Shown: positions 8,618-17,754, counted from the first letter of the stretch. The stretch: 64,000 nucleotides of DNA from Atopobiaceae bacterium (GCA_022483015.1 JAKVOB010000001.1:248001-312000); one strand, 5' to 3'. The notes: generated by a model not told the origin, from the letters alone. Numbers and translations: made by a program.

Positions 8618-9509
8618 GGGGGTCGCCTCCTGCGGGGGACGTGCCGTCGTCCGCATCGCCATCGACAGCGAGGTCGGCGTCGCTCGCATGGATGAGCTGC
8701 ACCAACGCCTCGGCGGCAGGTGCCCCCACGAGGTCGCGTGCCCTGAGCGTGAGCGAGGTGGCCAGGTTGGTGTCACCGTCCTCCGCGGCATCGGTGGCAC
8801 ACATGAGCAGGCAGATGGCCACGTCGGCGTTGGCCCCCGACGCGATGCCCTCACCGCCGAGAAGCTCCTCCGCCTTCTCGTCGGTGATGCCTGCGGGATC
8901 GGCCTCTCCCCCACGCGCCGCATCGGCGAGCTGCGTCAGCTCGTCGTCCGACACCCCGAGCCTGAGCCCGCAGCGCAGGGCAGCCGCCTCGAGGTCATAC
9001 CGCTTGGTGTCGGCATACCACCGCGCGAAGTTGGCATAGGCGCGTGCGAGGTGACGCACGTCGCTCGCGCGCTCGAACACCGAGAAGGACAGCGCGAGCC
9101 ACTCCTGGACGTCATCCGTGGCGCGACACAGCTCCGCCAGGTCAAGACGATAGCCACACCCCATGGGGTTCCAGCGGATGGCGTGCTTCAGGGCCTCGAT
9201 GGCAGAATCGTAGTCGCCCTCGTGCACGTTGGCGAAGGCCAGGTCGGCATAGAGCCGGTCGAAGGGCTCGCCCACGTCCTTGAGCTCACGCGGGTCCTTC
9301 TCGACGCGTCGATAGCACAGGCGCTCGAAGATGGTGGGGAAGCTGAACCACTGGACGTCCTCGGAGGTGGGGCAGTTGCGGTCCACGTACTCCTCGGCAT
9401 CCTCGGCGAGGCGCGCGAGGTACGTCTGCGCCTCGGCGCTCTGTCCCGAGGCCATGAGGGCCTCCGCATGGACGAGCTGGTCGGTCAGCTGGGTCTGGTT
9501 CTCTTGCAT
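8604..9509 (-). CDS. uncharacterised TPR-like protein
   Basis: 301-residue acidic, helical, cytoplasmic protein with no signal peptide. The middle part shows degenerate tetratricopeptide-like segments (AFANVHEGDYDSAIEALKHA, LARAYANFARWYADTKRYDL), suggesting a protein-interaction scaffold. The start at 9509 has AAAGGAGC upstream. It sits between RNase R and smpB with a 14-base overlap into smpB, so it is co-translated with the trans-translation factor. A role in ribosome rescue or RNA turnover is a guess from context only; I do not recognise the family. Confidence 0.75.
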   Translation of the reverse strand: MQENQTQLTDQLVHAEALMASGQSAEAQTYLARLAEDAEEYVDRNCPTSEDVQWFSFPTIFERLCYRRVEKDPRELKDVGEPFDRLYADLAFANVHEGDYDSAIEALKHAIRWNPMGCGYRLDLAELCRATDDVQEWLALSFSVFERASDVRHLARAYANFARWYADTKRYDLEAAALRCGLRLGVSDDELTQLADAARGGEADPAGITDEKAEELLGGEGIASGANADVAICLLMCATDAAEDGDTNLATSLTLRARDLVGAPAAEALVQLIHASDADLAVDGDADDGTSPAGGDPHAQA

Positions 9510-9626
9510 GGTGCTCCTTTGCACAGGTCAGGTATGACGCGACGGAATCGGTACGGGCACGGTCGCGGGTGCCGCCTGCGACGTCCGTTCGCGGGATGGT
9601 TCGAGGTGGGCCCTAGTGTGCCACAC

Positions 9627-11672
9627 TCACGCCTTCTTGTACCCATGGGCGAGCGTGAAGTCGATCTGGCCGCGCACGGGCTTGCATCCGGCGACCGTCA
9701 CGCGGATGCGCTGGCCCACACGCCAGACGTCGCCGCTCGACTCGCCCGTGAGGCTCATCCTCTCCTCGTCGTACGAGAACCACTCCTCGCCGAGGCCGCG
9801 CACGGGGAGGAGCCCCTCGGCGCAGGTGTCGTCGAGGCGCACGAAGAGGCCGAAACGCTCGCAACCCACCACGAGGCCGTCCGCGTCCTCTCCCACGTGC
9901 TCGAGATAGAGCTCGGCCATCTTGACCTTCTGCGAGGCACGCTCGGCGGCGTCCGCGATGCGCTCGCGGTCCGAGCAGGTGCGGCAGAGCTGCGGGAGCA
10001 GCCCCTGGCAGCCGTCCTCACCCGGCGTCAAGGCCTTTCCGGCGAGAAGGGCCTTCAGGGCGCGGTGCACGATGACGTCCGGATAGCGCCTGATGGGCGA
10101 GGTGAAGTGGCAGTATGCGTCGGCGCCCAGGGCATAGTGGCCGTCGTTGTGTGGCAGGTAGATGGCACGTTTCATGGAGCGGAGCAGCAGGGTCGATGCC
10201 ACGTACTCGCCCGGCGTCCCCTTGGCGCGCGCGAGCACGCCCTGGATCGCCTGGGCATTGCCCGCATGCACGCGCTCCAGCTCGTCCCCGCTCGCGAGGT
10301 CGAGCTCCCGGAGCAGCGGGAGGATGGAGGCGAGGGCATCGGGGCTCGGCGCCTCGTGCACGCGGAACGCGGCCGGGTACTGGGCCTCGTCGAGCATCTC
10401 CGCCACCGCCTCGTTGGCCAGCAGCATCGCCTCCTCCACGAGGGAGGTCGCCCGCGTCTGGCTGCGGACCACGACGCCGGTGGGATGCCCGCCCTCGCCG
10501 AGCGTGACCTTGGCCTCCTGCGAGTCGAAGTCGATGGAGCCGCGCTCGTGACGGATCGCACGACGCTTGGCGGCCAGCTCGTCCGCCGCGGCAAGCTCCT
10601 CGGCAAGCGCATCTGCGAACCCCTCGTCGCACGGCAGGTCGGAAGGCGTCGCCTTGCCCTCGAGCAGCCGGTCGACGAGGTCATAGTCGAGACGGGCATG
10701 CGAGCGGATGACGGATGGGGTCGCATGCGCATAGGCGACCTCGCCGGCCTCGGTGAGGCGCAGCGTCACGCTCATCGCCAGGCGGTCCTCGCCTGGCACG
10801 AGCGAGCACAGGTCGCACGAGAGGCGCTCGGGAAGCATGGGAATCACGCGGTCTGCCAGGTAGACCGAGCAGGTACGGGCACGTGCCTCGTCGTCCATGG
10901 GGGTGTCCCATGCGAGGTAGTGGGTCACGTCCGCGATATGGACGCCCAGCTCGTAGCCGCCGTGCGCGAGGTGACGGCAAGATATGGCGTCATCGAAGTC
11001 GCGCGCCGTCGCCGGGTCGATGGTGACGCACGGCACGTCGCGCAGGTCTGCACGGCCCTTCTCCGCGAGCGCCGACCTCAGGTCCGACGTAAGCCCAGAG
11101 GCTTGCTCGAGCACGCGGTCGGGGAAGGCCGTGGGGAGGTCATATGAGGCGATGACGCCCTCGACGCCCATGTCGAGCTCGGTCGACGAACCCACCCGCC
11201 GCTCGACCGTGGCCACGCCTGCCTCGCGTCGCTTGGGATAGCACTCGATGCGGGCCACGACCACGTCGCCCTCGGCCACGTCATGGCGTGCCGGCGAGGT
11301 GTCCTCGGGCAGGACGAAGAAGTCGCGACGGATTCGCTCGTCAAGGGGCACGCAGACGCCGAGGGGGCCAGCCACGCCGAAGGTGGCCAGGAAGGTCGTG
11401 ACCGCCCGTTGCAGCACGGACTGCACGTAGGCCTGCGGTTCCTCTCCGCGCTGGCGCGTGATGCTCACACCCACCACGTCGCCGTTCATCCCCTCGCGAA
11501 GGCCGCCGCGCGCGATGCGGTAGGTGCCCTCGGGGGTCTCGACCGTGGCCGAGTCGGCACGTTGCACGTGGAGCGTGCCCGTGAGGGTCATGCTCCCGGT
11601 ACGCACCTTATGACCGGGTCCTCCGCCCTGGTGCGACCTGCCATGTCCCGTACCCCTGCGTCGATGTGACAT
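9627..11672 (-). CDS. rnr: ribonuclease R
   Basis: About 681 residues from the ATG at 11672 (GGAGGC upstream). Order: a basic Gly/Arg/His-rich N-terminus, cold-shock-like OB region, RNB catalytic domain with the aspartate cluster TIDPATARDFDDAIS near residue 245 and DVTHYLAWDTPMDDEA, and a C-terminal S1 RNA-binding domain (GLFVRLDDTCAEGLLPV). It degrades structured RNA 3' to 5', including non-stop mRNA released by trans-translation. It lies in an operon with ftsE-ftsX upstream and smpB downstream. It is somewhat shorter than E. coli RNase R and lacks a long lysine-rich tail. Confidence 0.95.
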   Translation of the reverse strand: MSHRRRGTGHGRSHQGGGPGHKVRTGSMTLTGTLHVQRADSATVETPEGTYRIARGGLREGMNGDVVGVSITRQRGEEPQAYVQSVLQRAVTTFLATFGVAGPLGVCVPLDERIRRDFFVLPEDTSPARHDVAEGDVVVARIECYPKRREAGVATVERRVGSSTELDMGVEGVIASYDLPTAFPDRVLEQASGLTSDLRSALAEKGRADLRDVPCVTIDPATARDFDDAISCRHLAHGGYELGVHIADVTHYLAWDTPMDDEARARTCSVYLADRVIPMLPERLSCDLCSLVPGEDRLAMSVTLRLTEAGEVAYAHATPSVIRSHARLDYDLVDRLLEGKATPSDLPCDEGFADALAEELAAADELAAKRRAIRHERGSIDFDSQEAKVTLGEGGHPTGVVVRSQTRATSLVEEAMLLANEAVAEMLDEAQYPAAFRVHEAPSPDALASILPLLRELDLASGDELERVHAGNAQAIQGVLARAKGTPGEYVASTLLLRSMKRAIYLPHNDGHYALGADAYCHFTSPIRRYPDVIVHRALKALLAGKALTPGEDGCQGLLPQLCRTCSDRERIADAAERASQKVKMAELYLEHVGEDADGLVVGCERFGLFVRLDDTCAEGLLPVRGLGEEWFSYDEERMSLTGESSGDVWRVGQRIRVTVAGCKPVRGQIDFTLAHGYKKA

Positions 11673-11692
11673 GGTCTGCCTCCAGACGAAGC

Positions 11693-11722
11693 GGGGCACC
11701 GCGGACGTAGCCGCGATGCCCC
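11693..11722 (-). terminator. GC-rich hairpin between ftsX and rnr
   Basis: Arms GGGGCACCGCGG and CCGCGATGCCCC (one G-U pair in RNA) around a 6-base loop. It lies between the ftsX stop and the rnr start and is not followed by a T-run. It may attenuate transcription or mark a processing site between cell-division and RNA-decay genes. Confidence 0.4.
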
Positions 11723-11750
11723 GATGGCGTTACCGTGTGCCTTGAGCCTA

Positions 11751-12677
11751 CTACACCTTGAGGTAGCGCCTCATGGCGATGGCGGAACCGAAGAAGCCGA
11801 TGACGAGGCCGATGACGATGAGCAGCCCGTAGGTGATGAGCATCGTCGAGGTCGAGAGCTCGAACGAGAGGAACTGCAGGCTGTTGGCGAGCCTCGGCAG
11901 CAGGAGCTGACGGATGAGCTCGATGCCCACGATGGCCAGGACCGCGCCGAAGAGGGCCTCGAGCACGCCCTCCATGATGAAGGGCCCGCGGATGAAGCTG
12001 TTGGACGCGCCGACCAGGCGCTCGATGGCGATCTCGCGACGACGTGCCGTGATGGCCAGGCGGATCGTGTTGTTGATGAACACGAAGGCCACGAAGGTGA
12101 GGAGAAGCACGAGCACGACCGCGATGATGCGGATGTAGTTGGTCACGCTGAAGAGCTTCTCGACGGTCTGCTGGCCGTACTGCACGGAGGAGCTGAGGTC
12201 GTTCGCGTCATCGGCGACCTTGGCGAAGCCGTCGTCGTCGATGAGCTTGTTGGCCACGGACTCGACCTGCTGGGGATCGTTGAGCTTGATGACGAGCGAA
12301 GCAGGAACGGGGTTCTGCCCGTCGAGCGCAGCGACGGCGTCGGACGCGTTCTTGTTCGACATCGTCTCCTTGTACTCCTCGAGGGCCTCGTCCTTGCTCT
12401 TGTAGGTGACGGACTCGACGTTGTTCCAGCCCTCGACCTCTGACTGGAGGTTGTCGACGTCGGACTGGGCCGCGTCGTCGGAGAGGAACGCCTGGATGGT
12501 GACCTGGTCCTCGACGCCGCTCACCATGCTGTTGATGAGGGCCGAGGCCATGATGAAGAGCCCGATGATGAACAGTGACAGGAAGATCGTGACCACCGCG
12601 CCGAAGAAGGTGCCGAAGTTGCGGTGGAAGTGATGCCCCGCCTCGCGGAGCGAGTAGCCGAAATTAGAGGGCGCCAT
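11751..12677 (-). CDS. ftsX: cell division protein FtsX
   Basis: 308-residue permease-like protein. One membrane helix follows the short N-terminus (GAVVTIFLSLFIIGLFIMAS), then a large external domain of about 120 residues, then three helices near the C-terminus (IRIIAVVLVLLLTFVAFVFI and two more), with the FtsX signature region TARRREIAIERLVGAS. With FtsE it forms an ABC-type complex that activates peptidoglycan hydrolases at the septum. The gene overlaps ftsE by 14 bases and has its own ribosome site inside the ftsE end (AGGGAGG), so the two are translationally coupled. Confidence 0.95.
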   Translation of the reverse strand: MAPSNFGYSLREAGHHFHRNFGTFFGAVVTIFLSLFIIGLFIMASALINSMVSGVEDQVTIQAFLSDDAAQSDVDNLQSEVEGWNNVESVTYKSKDEALEEYKETMSNKNASDAVAALDGQNPVPASLVIKLNDPQQVESVANKLIDDDGFAKVADDANDLSSSVQYGQQTVEKLFSVTNYIRIIAVVLVLLLTFVAFVFINNTIRLAITARRREIAIERLVGASNSFIRGPFIMEGVLEALFGAVLAIVGIELIRQLLLPRLANSLQFLSFELSTSTMLITYGLLIVIGLVIGFFGSAIAMRRYLKV

Positions 12678-13785
12678 AGTAGCCGTAGCCTCCCTTCTCC
12701 TGGTCGCGGACCACGTGACCGGCCTCGAGCGCGATGACGCGCTTGCGCATGGAGTCGACCATCTCGCGGTCGTGCGTGGCCATGATCACGGTGGTACCGG
12801 TACGGTTGATGCGCTCGAGCAGCTTCATGATGCCGAGCGAGATGGCAGGGTCGAGGTTGCCCGTGGGCTCGTCGCAGACGAGCAGCGGCGGACGGTTCAC
12901 CATGGCACGGGCCACGGAGACACGCTGCTGCTCGCCGCCAGAGAGCTGGTCGGGGAACACGTCGAGCTTGTCACCCAGTCCGACGAGGCGGAGCGCCTCG
13001 GGGACCTGGGCCTTGATGACCGAGCGAGGCTTGCCGATGCACTCGAGGGCGAAGGCGACGTTCTCGTAGATGGTCTTGTCCTGGAGGAGCTTGAAGTCCT
13101 GGAAGACGGAGCCGATCTGGCGACGCAGGAACGGGACCTTGCTGTTGCGCATCTTGGTGAGGTCCTTGCCAGCGACGATGACCTCGCCCTTGGTGGCCTT
13201 GACCTCACGGGTGAGGAGCTTCAGGAAGGTCGACTTGCCCGAGCCCGAGTGGCCCACGAGGAACACGAACTCGCCGGCATAGATGTCGACGGCGACGTCC
13301 TGGAGGGCGGGCTTGTTGGGCTGCGCGGGATAGACCATGGTGACGTCGCGCAGCGAGATGGTGGGCCGACCGTCACGGGCGACCGGCTGAGAGTCGTCGG
13401 AGAGGGGTGCGAAGACGCTCGTGTACCCGGGCTGGGTCGTAGGGTCAGCCGGGACGGAGGCGGTCGTGGGCACGACGGCCTGGGCACCTGCGAACGGGTC
13501 CGCGTCAGGCGTGGGGGCGGCGGGTGCCATGGGATCGGGGATGGACGAGGTGCGTGCCGGCTGGGAGGTCATCGTCTGCTCGACGGGAGCCTCGGGGACG
13601 GCAGGTACGTCCTGGGCAGGGGTGGGGTCATCTGCGACCGGTGCCTCGGCCATGATCTGGTCAACGAGGGAATCTGGGACGGAGGATGCCTGTGCCTCAT
13701 CTGATGTCGATGACGGCTGCTCCTCCTGGGGCGGCATGTCGGCCGTCTCGTCCTGTCGCTCGCTGCTGCGGAAGTGGTTGGCCAC
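12664..13785 (-). CDS. ftsE: cell division ATPase FtsE with a long N-terminal extension
   Basis: 373 residues, well over the usual 220-230. The C-terminal part is a standard ABC ATPase: Walker A GHSGSGKST, Q-loop FQDFKLL, signature LSGGEQQRV, Walker B LLVCDEPTG and the switch histidine in ATHD. It drives FtsX. Residues 1 to about 140 form an acidic Pro/Thr/Ala-rich region that looks disordered and is not part of canonical FtsE. The start is a GTG at 13785 with AAAAAGGAG upstream; no internal start between the extension and the ATPase core has a comparable site, so the extension appears genuinely translated. Confidence 0.93.
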   Translation of the reverse strand: MANHFRSSERQDETADMPPQEEQPSSTSDEAQASSVPDSLVDQIMAEAPVADDPTPAQDVPAVPEAPVEQTMTSQPARTSSIPDPMAPAAPTPDADPFAGAQAVVPTTASVPADPTTQPGYTSVFAPLSDDSQPVARDGRPTISLRDVTMVYPAQPNKPALQDVAVDIYAGEFVFLVGHSGSGKSTFLKLLTREVKATKGEVIVAGKDLTKMRNSKVPFLRRQIGSVFQDFKLLQDKTIYENVAFALECIGKPRSVIKAQVPEALRLVGLGDKLDVFPDQLSGGEQQRVSVARAMVNRPPLLVCDEPTGNLDPAISLGIMKLLERINRTGTTVIMATHDREMVDSMRKRVIALEAGHVVRDQEKGGYGYYGAL

Positions 13786-13924
13786 TTAATGCTCCTTTTT
13801 TTCGCGCGATAGGCGGACAGTTCGCCCGATATCATACCAAACGAGCTGCGGCATCATATGAATCCCACGTTATAGCAGGCCTATGCCGCATCGCATGGCC
13901 GCGCCCGGGCAGGAGGCGACAGGA

Positions 13925-13961
13925 TGGGGGCCGCCGCGCAACGACCGCGCGACGACCCCCA
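13925..13961 (-). terminator. strong hairpin after the transketolase genes
   Basis: Fifteen-base arms beginning TGGGGG and ending CCCCCA, with two G-U pairs in the RNA, and a 7-base loop. It begins 25 bases beyond the stop at 13986. There is no T-run after it. The position at the end of the operon suggests a terminator or 3' end stabiliser. Confidence 0.5.
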
Positions 13962-13985
13962 TCGAAGACGTCCAGGTCCCAGCCT

Positions 13986-14912
13986 CTATGCCAGGAAGTC
14001 CTTGACCTGCTTGGCGATGCCGGCACCGTCGAGGCCGAAGTGCTCGAGAAGCACGTCTGCCGGCGCGGAGGTACCGAAGGTCCGCATGCCCACCATGCGC
14101 ATCGGCAGCGGGGCCTTGGTCGAGAGGAGCTCGGCCACCGCGGCCCCCATGCCCGTAGCCACGGAGTGCTCCTCGCAGGTGACGACATGCCCGGTCTTGG
14201 CCGCGCTCGCGAGGATGACGTCCTCGTCCAGCGGCTCGACGGAGAACACGTCGACGACCTCGGCGGAGATGCCCTCGGCCGCGAGCAGCTCGGCAGCGTC
14301 CATCGCGCAGGCGACCTCCACGCCACAGGCGGCGAGCGTGACGTCGGTGCCTTCGCGGAGCACGCCCGCATAGGGCAGGCCGCCCTTGAAGTCGGAGCCA
14401 TAGACCTCGGGCACCTTATGGCGCCCCATGCGCACGTAGACCGGTCCCGGCGTGGTCGCGGCCAGGCGGATCGCGGCCTTGGCGGCGTTGAAGTCGGCGG
14501 GCACGAGCACCCTCATGCCGGGGAGCCCGCGCATGAGCCCGATGTCCTCGAGCATCTCGTGGGTGGCACCGTCCTCGCCCACCGTGATGCCGGCATGCGT
14601 GGGGCATACCTTCACGTTGAGGCCGGAGTCGACCACGGTGTTCCTGATCTGGTCATAGTTGCGGCCGGTGCCGAAGACGGCGAAGCTGCCGGTGAACGCG
14701 ATGCGTCCCGTGAGGGACAGGCCCGCGGCCACGTCCATCATGTCCTGCTCGGCGATGCCGACGTCGACGAGACGGTCGGGATAGGCCTTGCCGAGCACTG
14801 CCGTCTTGGTGGAGCCGGCAAGGTCGGCGTCGACCGCCACCACGTCCAGGCCCTCCTCGACGAGCTCGACGAGCGTCTCGCCATAGGCCTCACGCGTAGC
14901 CCTCTTAGCCAT
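13986..14912 (-). CDS. transketolase, C-terminal subunit
   Basis: 308 residues covering the pyrimidine-binding and C-terminal domains of transketolase (VGIAEQDMMDVAAGLSLTG with the glutamate that activates thiamine; GATHEMLEDIGLMR). It needs the partner subunit at 14905-15792, which holds the diphosphate-binding domain. Together they move two-carbon units in the non-oxidative pentose phosphate pathway. The start overlaps the end of the partner by 8 bases and has GAAGGAGG upstream, so translation is coupled. Two-gene transketolases are common in anaerobic Gram-positives and archaea. A second, diverged pair lies at 34407-36306. Confidence 0.94.
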   Translation of the reverse strand: MAKRATREAYGETLVELVEEGLDVVAVDADLAGSTKTAVLGKAYPDRLVDVGIAEQDMMDVAAGLSLTGRIAFTGSFAVFGTGRNYDQIRNTVVDSGLNVKVCPTHAGITVGEDGATHEMLEDIGLMRGLPGMRVLVPADFNAAKAAIRLAATTPGPVYVRMGRHKVPEVYGSDFKGGLPYAGVLREGTDVTLAACGVEVACAMDAAELLAAEGISAEVVDVFSVEPLDEDVILASAAKTGHVVTCEEHSVATGMGAAVAELLSTKAPLPMRMVGMRTFGTSAPADVLLEHFGLDGAGIAKQVKDFLA

Positions 14913-15792
14913 TGTCGACCTCCTTCTCGAGCTCTTCCAACTGGGCGTCGAGCTCGGCTATCGCTGCGGCGGCCTGGTCGTGGTCGGGGGCCACGCCGTG
15001 CCAGCCCTGCTGGTCCTCCATGAACGAGACGCCCTTGCCCTTGATGGTGTCGCACACCACGATGGAGGGGTTGCCCGTATGGGCGAGCGCCGCCGACGTG
15101 GCCGCCTCGATGGCGTCGACGTCGTGGCCGTCGATGTGCTGGACGCTCCAGCCGAAGGCGGTGAGCTTGGCATCGACGTCGCCCAGGGTGCAGACGTCGG
15201 TGACATGACCGTCGATCTGCAGGTTGTTGAGGTCGAGGAAGGCCACGATGTTGTCGAGCCCGCGCGACGCCGCGAACATGAGGGCCTCCCAGTTGGAGCC
15301 CTCCTGCATCTCGCCGTCACCGAGGACGCAGAACACGTGGTGGGGGTCGGTGCCATCGCGCTTGGCATCCATCTTGAGCCCGAGGGCGATGCCGGTCGAG
15401 ACCGAGAGCCCCTGGCCGAGGCTGCCCGAGCAGACCTCGACGCCGGGGCAGGCGTGGGCGTCCGGATGGCCCTGCAGCTTGGAGCCGAGCTGGCGCAGGG
15501 TCAGCATGTCGTCGTCCGTGAGCCAGCCGAGCTGGTGAAACGCGGCATAGAGGACCGGTGCCGCGTGGCCCTTCGAGAGGATGAAGTGGTCCTGCGAGTG
15601 GTCGTCAGGCTGCTTGGGGTCGTACTTCATGAGTCCCGAGAAGAACAGCGTGGCCACGATGTCGGCGGCAGAGAGGCTTCCACCGGGATGCCCCGACTTG
15701 GAGGCCTCGAGCTCGGTGATGACGTCGTGCCGCATCGCGTTGGCGATGAGCCTGATCTGCCCAGGCGAGCACGGTGGTTGGGTAGTGTTCAT
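14905..15792 (-). CDS. transketolase, N-terminal subunit
   Basis: 295 residues with the thiamine diphosphate-binding motif GDGEMQEGSNWEALMFA ending in LDLNN, and the conserved HPGGSLSAADI and SKGHAAPVLYA segments. It pairs with the downstream subunit at 13986-14912. The ATG at 15792 is supported by GGGAGA upstream; the frame is open to 15858 without a better signal. A well-formed promoter lies at 15868-15896, so the pair can be transcribed separately from the transaldolase gene 160 bases upstream. Confidence 0.94.
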   Translation of the reverse strand: MNTTQPPCSPGQIRLIANAMRHDVITELEASKSGHPGGSLSAADIVATLFFSGLMKYDPKQPDDHSQDHFILSKGHAAPVLYAAFHQLGWLTDDDMLTLRQLGSKLQGHPDAHACPGVEVCSGSLGQGLSVSTGIALGLKMDAKRDGTDPHHVFCVLGDGEMQEGSNWEALMFAASRGLDNIVAFLDLNNLQIDGHVTDVCTLGDVDAKLTAFGWSVQHIDGHDVDAIEAATSAALAHTGNPSIVVCDTIKGKGVSFMEDQQGWHGVAPDHDQAAAAIAELDAQLEELEKEVDNG

Positions 15793-15867
15793 GTGTCTCC
15801 CGTCTATGGTGAGAGGTACGCGTCGAGAAGGACGGCGCAAGGCGCAGGTGCGCGACAAGCGCCGTCC

Positions 15868-15896
15868 ATGATATCCCAGCTAGATGGCATTGTCAG
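15868..15896 (-). promoter_or_regulatory. sigma-70-type promoter of the transketolase pair
   Basis: On the minus strand: -35 CTGACA, a 17-base spacer, then -10 TATCAT. It lies about 75 bases upstream of the transketolase N-subunit start. Confidence 0.65.
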
Positions 15897-15952
15897 CAAG
15901 CAAAATGGCACACCTGCGACGCCGGTCGGGAACCTGCGAGGAGCAAGACGTT

Positions 15953-16618
15953 TTACCCCTCGACGACCTTCTTCCAGTCGGCGTCGAACCTCTCGAGACC
16001 CTGGTCGGTGAGCGGGTGCTTGATGCACTTGCCGAGGGCGCCGAACGGGACGGTGGCGATGTCGGCACCCATGAGGGCGGCCTGCGTGACATGGTTGGGG
16101 GTGCGCACGGAGGCGGTGATGATCTCGACCTCGTGCCCGAAGTCATAGTTGTGGATGCACTGCACGATGGTGGCGAGCTCCTCGATGCCGTCCTCGCCGA
16201 TGTCATCGAAGCGGCCGACGAACGGGCTCACGTAGCGGGCACCGGCACGAGCCGCGAGCAGGGCCTGGGGTGCCGAGAAGACCAGCGTCATGTTGACGGG
16301 GATGCCCTCCTGGGCGAGCGCGTGCGTGGCAGCGAGGCCATCGGTGCAGACCGGCAGCTTGACGACGATGTTGGGGGCGATCTCGTGCAGGTGCTCGCCC
16401 TCGGCGATCATGGCCTTGGCGGTCTTGGCGGTGGACTCGGCCGAGACGGGAAGTCCCTCGCAGATCTTGCAGATCTTGCCCATGTGAGCCTCGAAGTCGG
16501 CCAGCTTGCCGCCCGTCTTGCAGTACAGGCTCGGGTTGGTGGTGACGCCTGAGAGGACACCCCAGCTCATGGCCTCCGAGATCTCATCAAGGTCTGCCGT
16601 GTCAATGAAGAACTTCAT
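15953..16618 (-). CDS. transaldolase-like / fructose-6-phosphate aldolase-like protein
   Basis: 221 residues, the size of the compact TalC/MipB/FSA family rather than the 320-residue classical transaldolase. Motifs: MKFFIDTADLDEI, SGVTTNPSL, the Schiff-base lysine in NIVVKLPVCTDGL, and ARYVSPFVGRFDDIG. Members act either as transaldolase in the pentose phosphate pathway or as fructose-6-phosphate aldolase; the deciding active-site residue (Gln versus Glu) cannot be placed safely by eye. Next to transketolase, a transaldolase role is more likely. The ATG at 16618 follows GAGGAGC. Its promoter carries a LacI-type operator. Confidence 0.9.
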   Translation of the reverse strand: MKFFIDTADLDEISEAMSWGVLSGVTTNPSLYCKTGGKLADFEAHMGKICKICEGLPVSAESTAKTAKAMIAEGEHLHEIAPNIVVKLPVCTDGLAATHALAQEGIPVNMTLVFSAPQALLAARAGARYVSPFVGRFDDIGEDGIEELATIVQCIHNYDFGHEVEIITASVRTPNHVTQAALMGADIATVPFGALGKCIKHPLTDQGLERFDADWKKVVEG

Positions 16619-16682
16619 GACGTGCTCCTCTCGGCCGCGGGATGCACCCACGGCATCGACGTGCTTCTGGCGTACCTTCTGC

Positions 16683-16712
16683 ATCTTACCAAGCTAAAAC
16701 GTTTTAGCTCAA
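16683..16712 (-). promoter_or_regulatory. promoter with embedded LacI-type operator
   Basis: On the minus strand: -35 TTGAGC, an 18-base spacer and -10 TAAGAT, upstream of the transaldolase-like gene. A perfect 16-base palindrome with a central CG, GCTAAAACGTTTTAGC (16693-16708), fills the spacer and touches the -35. Central-CG palindromes of this length are typical LacI/GalR-family operators. The regulator could be the LacI protein at 24175-25182 or one elsewhere. Confidence 0.72.
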
Positions 16713-16847
16713 TGGCTTCACAGAAATCACCTGTGAGCGGTCGGGCTTTCCTGGCAGACGGGAACAGGCCGAGGGAACTCCATAGTCGCACGACGGCACC
16801 AGAGTTACCGGTTTGCCGTGGCCTTCACGGACCACGCGACACGCTCC

Positions 16848-17726
16848 CTAGGCAACACACGTTGCAGATGCCAGTACCTCGTCAAATGCGGCGTCGATCC
16901 GACGCCTTACGAAGGTAGATGCGAAGCCCGCGTCATCACGCCAGGCCTCACTCCCCGTATACCAGAACTCTGCGACATAACGACGGACCCCCATACGAGC
17001 AAGCTCCAGGAGAGAGCCCTCGTAATCAGTGGTCCCCGTCCCATAGGGGACCTCTCGATAGCGTCCTTCGCTCGTCTCCTTGCAGTGAGCCGCAAAGATG
17101 TGACCAGCGCCCTTTCGGATGTCCTTGGCAACAGACTCCCCCGTAGCCAAGCAGGCGTTCGAGACGTTGCCGAGATCGGGGTAGACCCCCAGATATGGAC
17201 TGTCGACAAGGTCCACGTAGTGCATGGCCTTACCTACCGTGTCCATGAAGGGCGTCTCCATGGTCTCGAAACCAAGCGACACGCCTGCGTAGGCCGCCAT
17301 GTCCACTGCCCGCGAGAGCGTCTGCAGGAAGCGAACGCGCGTCTCGTCGCTCGCCTTCTCGTAATACACGTCATAGCCGGGAATCATGATGATCCTGATA
17401 CCAAGGTCAGAAGCCAGGTTGATGGTGTCCCCCATGACCTTGAGGCTTCGGTACCTCACGTCCTTGTCCGGGTGCCCAAAGGGGAAGCGCCGGAGGCCAG
17501 ACAGGCAGATCGAGCCGACGGGCACCCCCGTCTCGTCCATCATATGGGTAAGGTCACGCCTCTGCGTAATGCTCCAGTCAAGACGCGTCAGCCGTTCATC
17601 GGTCTCGTCGATGCTCATCTCGACATAGTCAAACCCGGCCTTACGAGCTTCCGAAAGACGCTCCGACCACCCAAGCTCGGCTGGGAGCGCCTTCTCATAC
17701 ATGCCGAGAAGATACTGTTCGCTCAT
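16848..17726 (-). CDS. ulaE: L-ribulose-5-phosphate 3-epimerase (UlaE type)
   Basis: 292-residue TIM-barrel protein of the xylose isomerase-like superfamily. Visible blocks include LGMYEKALP, GFDYVEMSIDETDERLTRLDW, IMIPGYDVYYE, and LGFETMETPFMDTV with metal-binding acids. It converts L-xylulose-5-phosphate (or L-hexulose phosphate) to L-ribulose-5-phosphate in ascorbate breakdown. It is the last gene of the ula operon, 28 bases after ulaF. The start at 17726 has GGGAGGAGC upstream. Its base composition is slightly lower in GC than ulaF. Confidence 0.9.
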   Translation of the reverse strand: MSEQYLLGMYEKALPAELGWSERLSEARKAGFDYVEMSIDETDERLTRLDWSITQRRDLTHMMDETGVPVGSICLSGLRRFPFGHPDKDVRYRSLKVMGDTINLASDLGIRIIMIPGYDVYYEKASDETRVRFLQTLSRAVDMAAYAGVSLGFETMETPFMDTVGKAMHYVDLVDSPYLGVYPDLGNVSNACLATGESVAKDIRKGAGHIFAAHCKETSEGRYREVPYGTGTTDYEGSLLELARMGVRRYVAEFWYTGSEAWRDDAGFASTFVRRRIDAAFDEVLASATCVA

Positions 17727-17754
17727 GCACGCTCCTCCCATGGATTCGCCTTCC

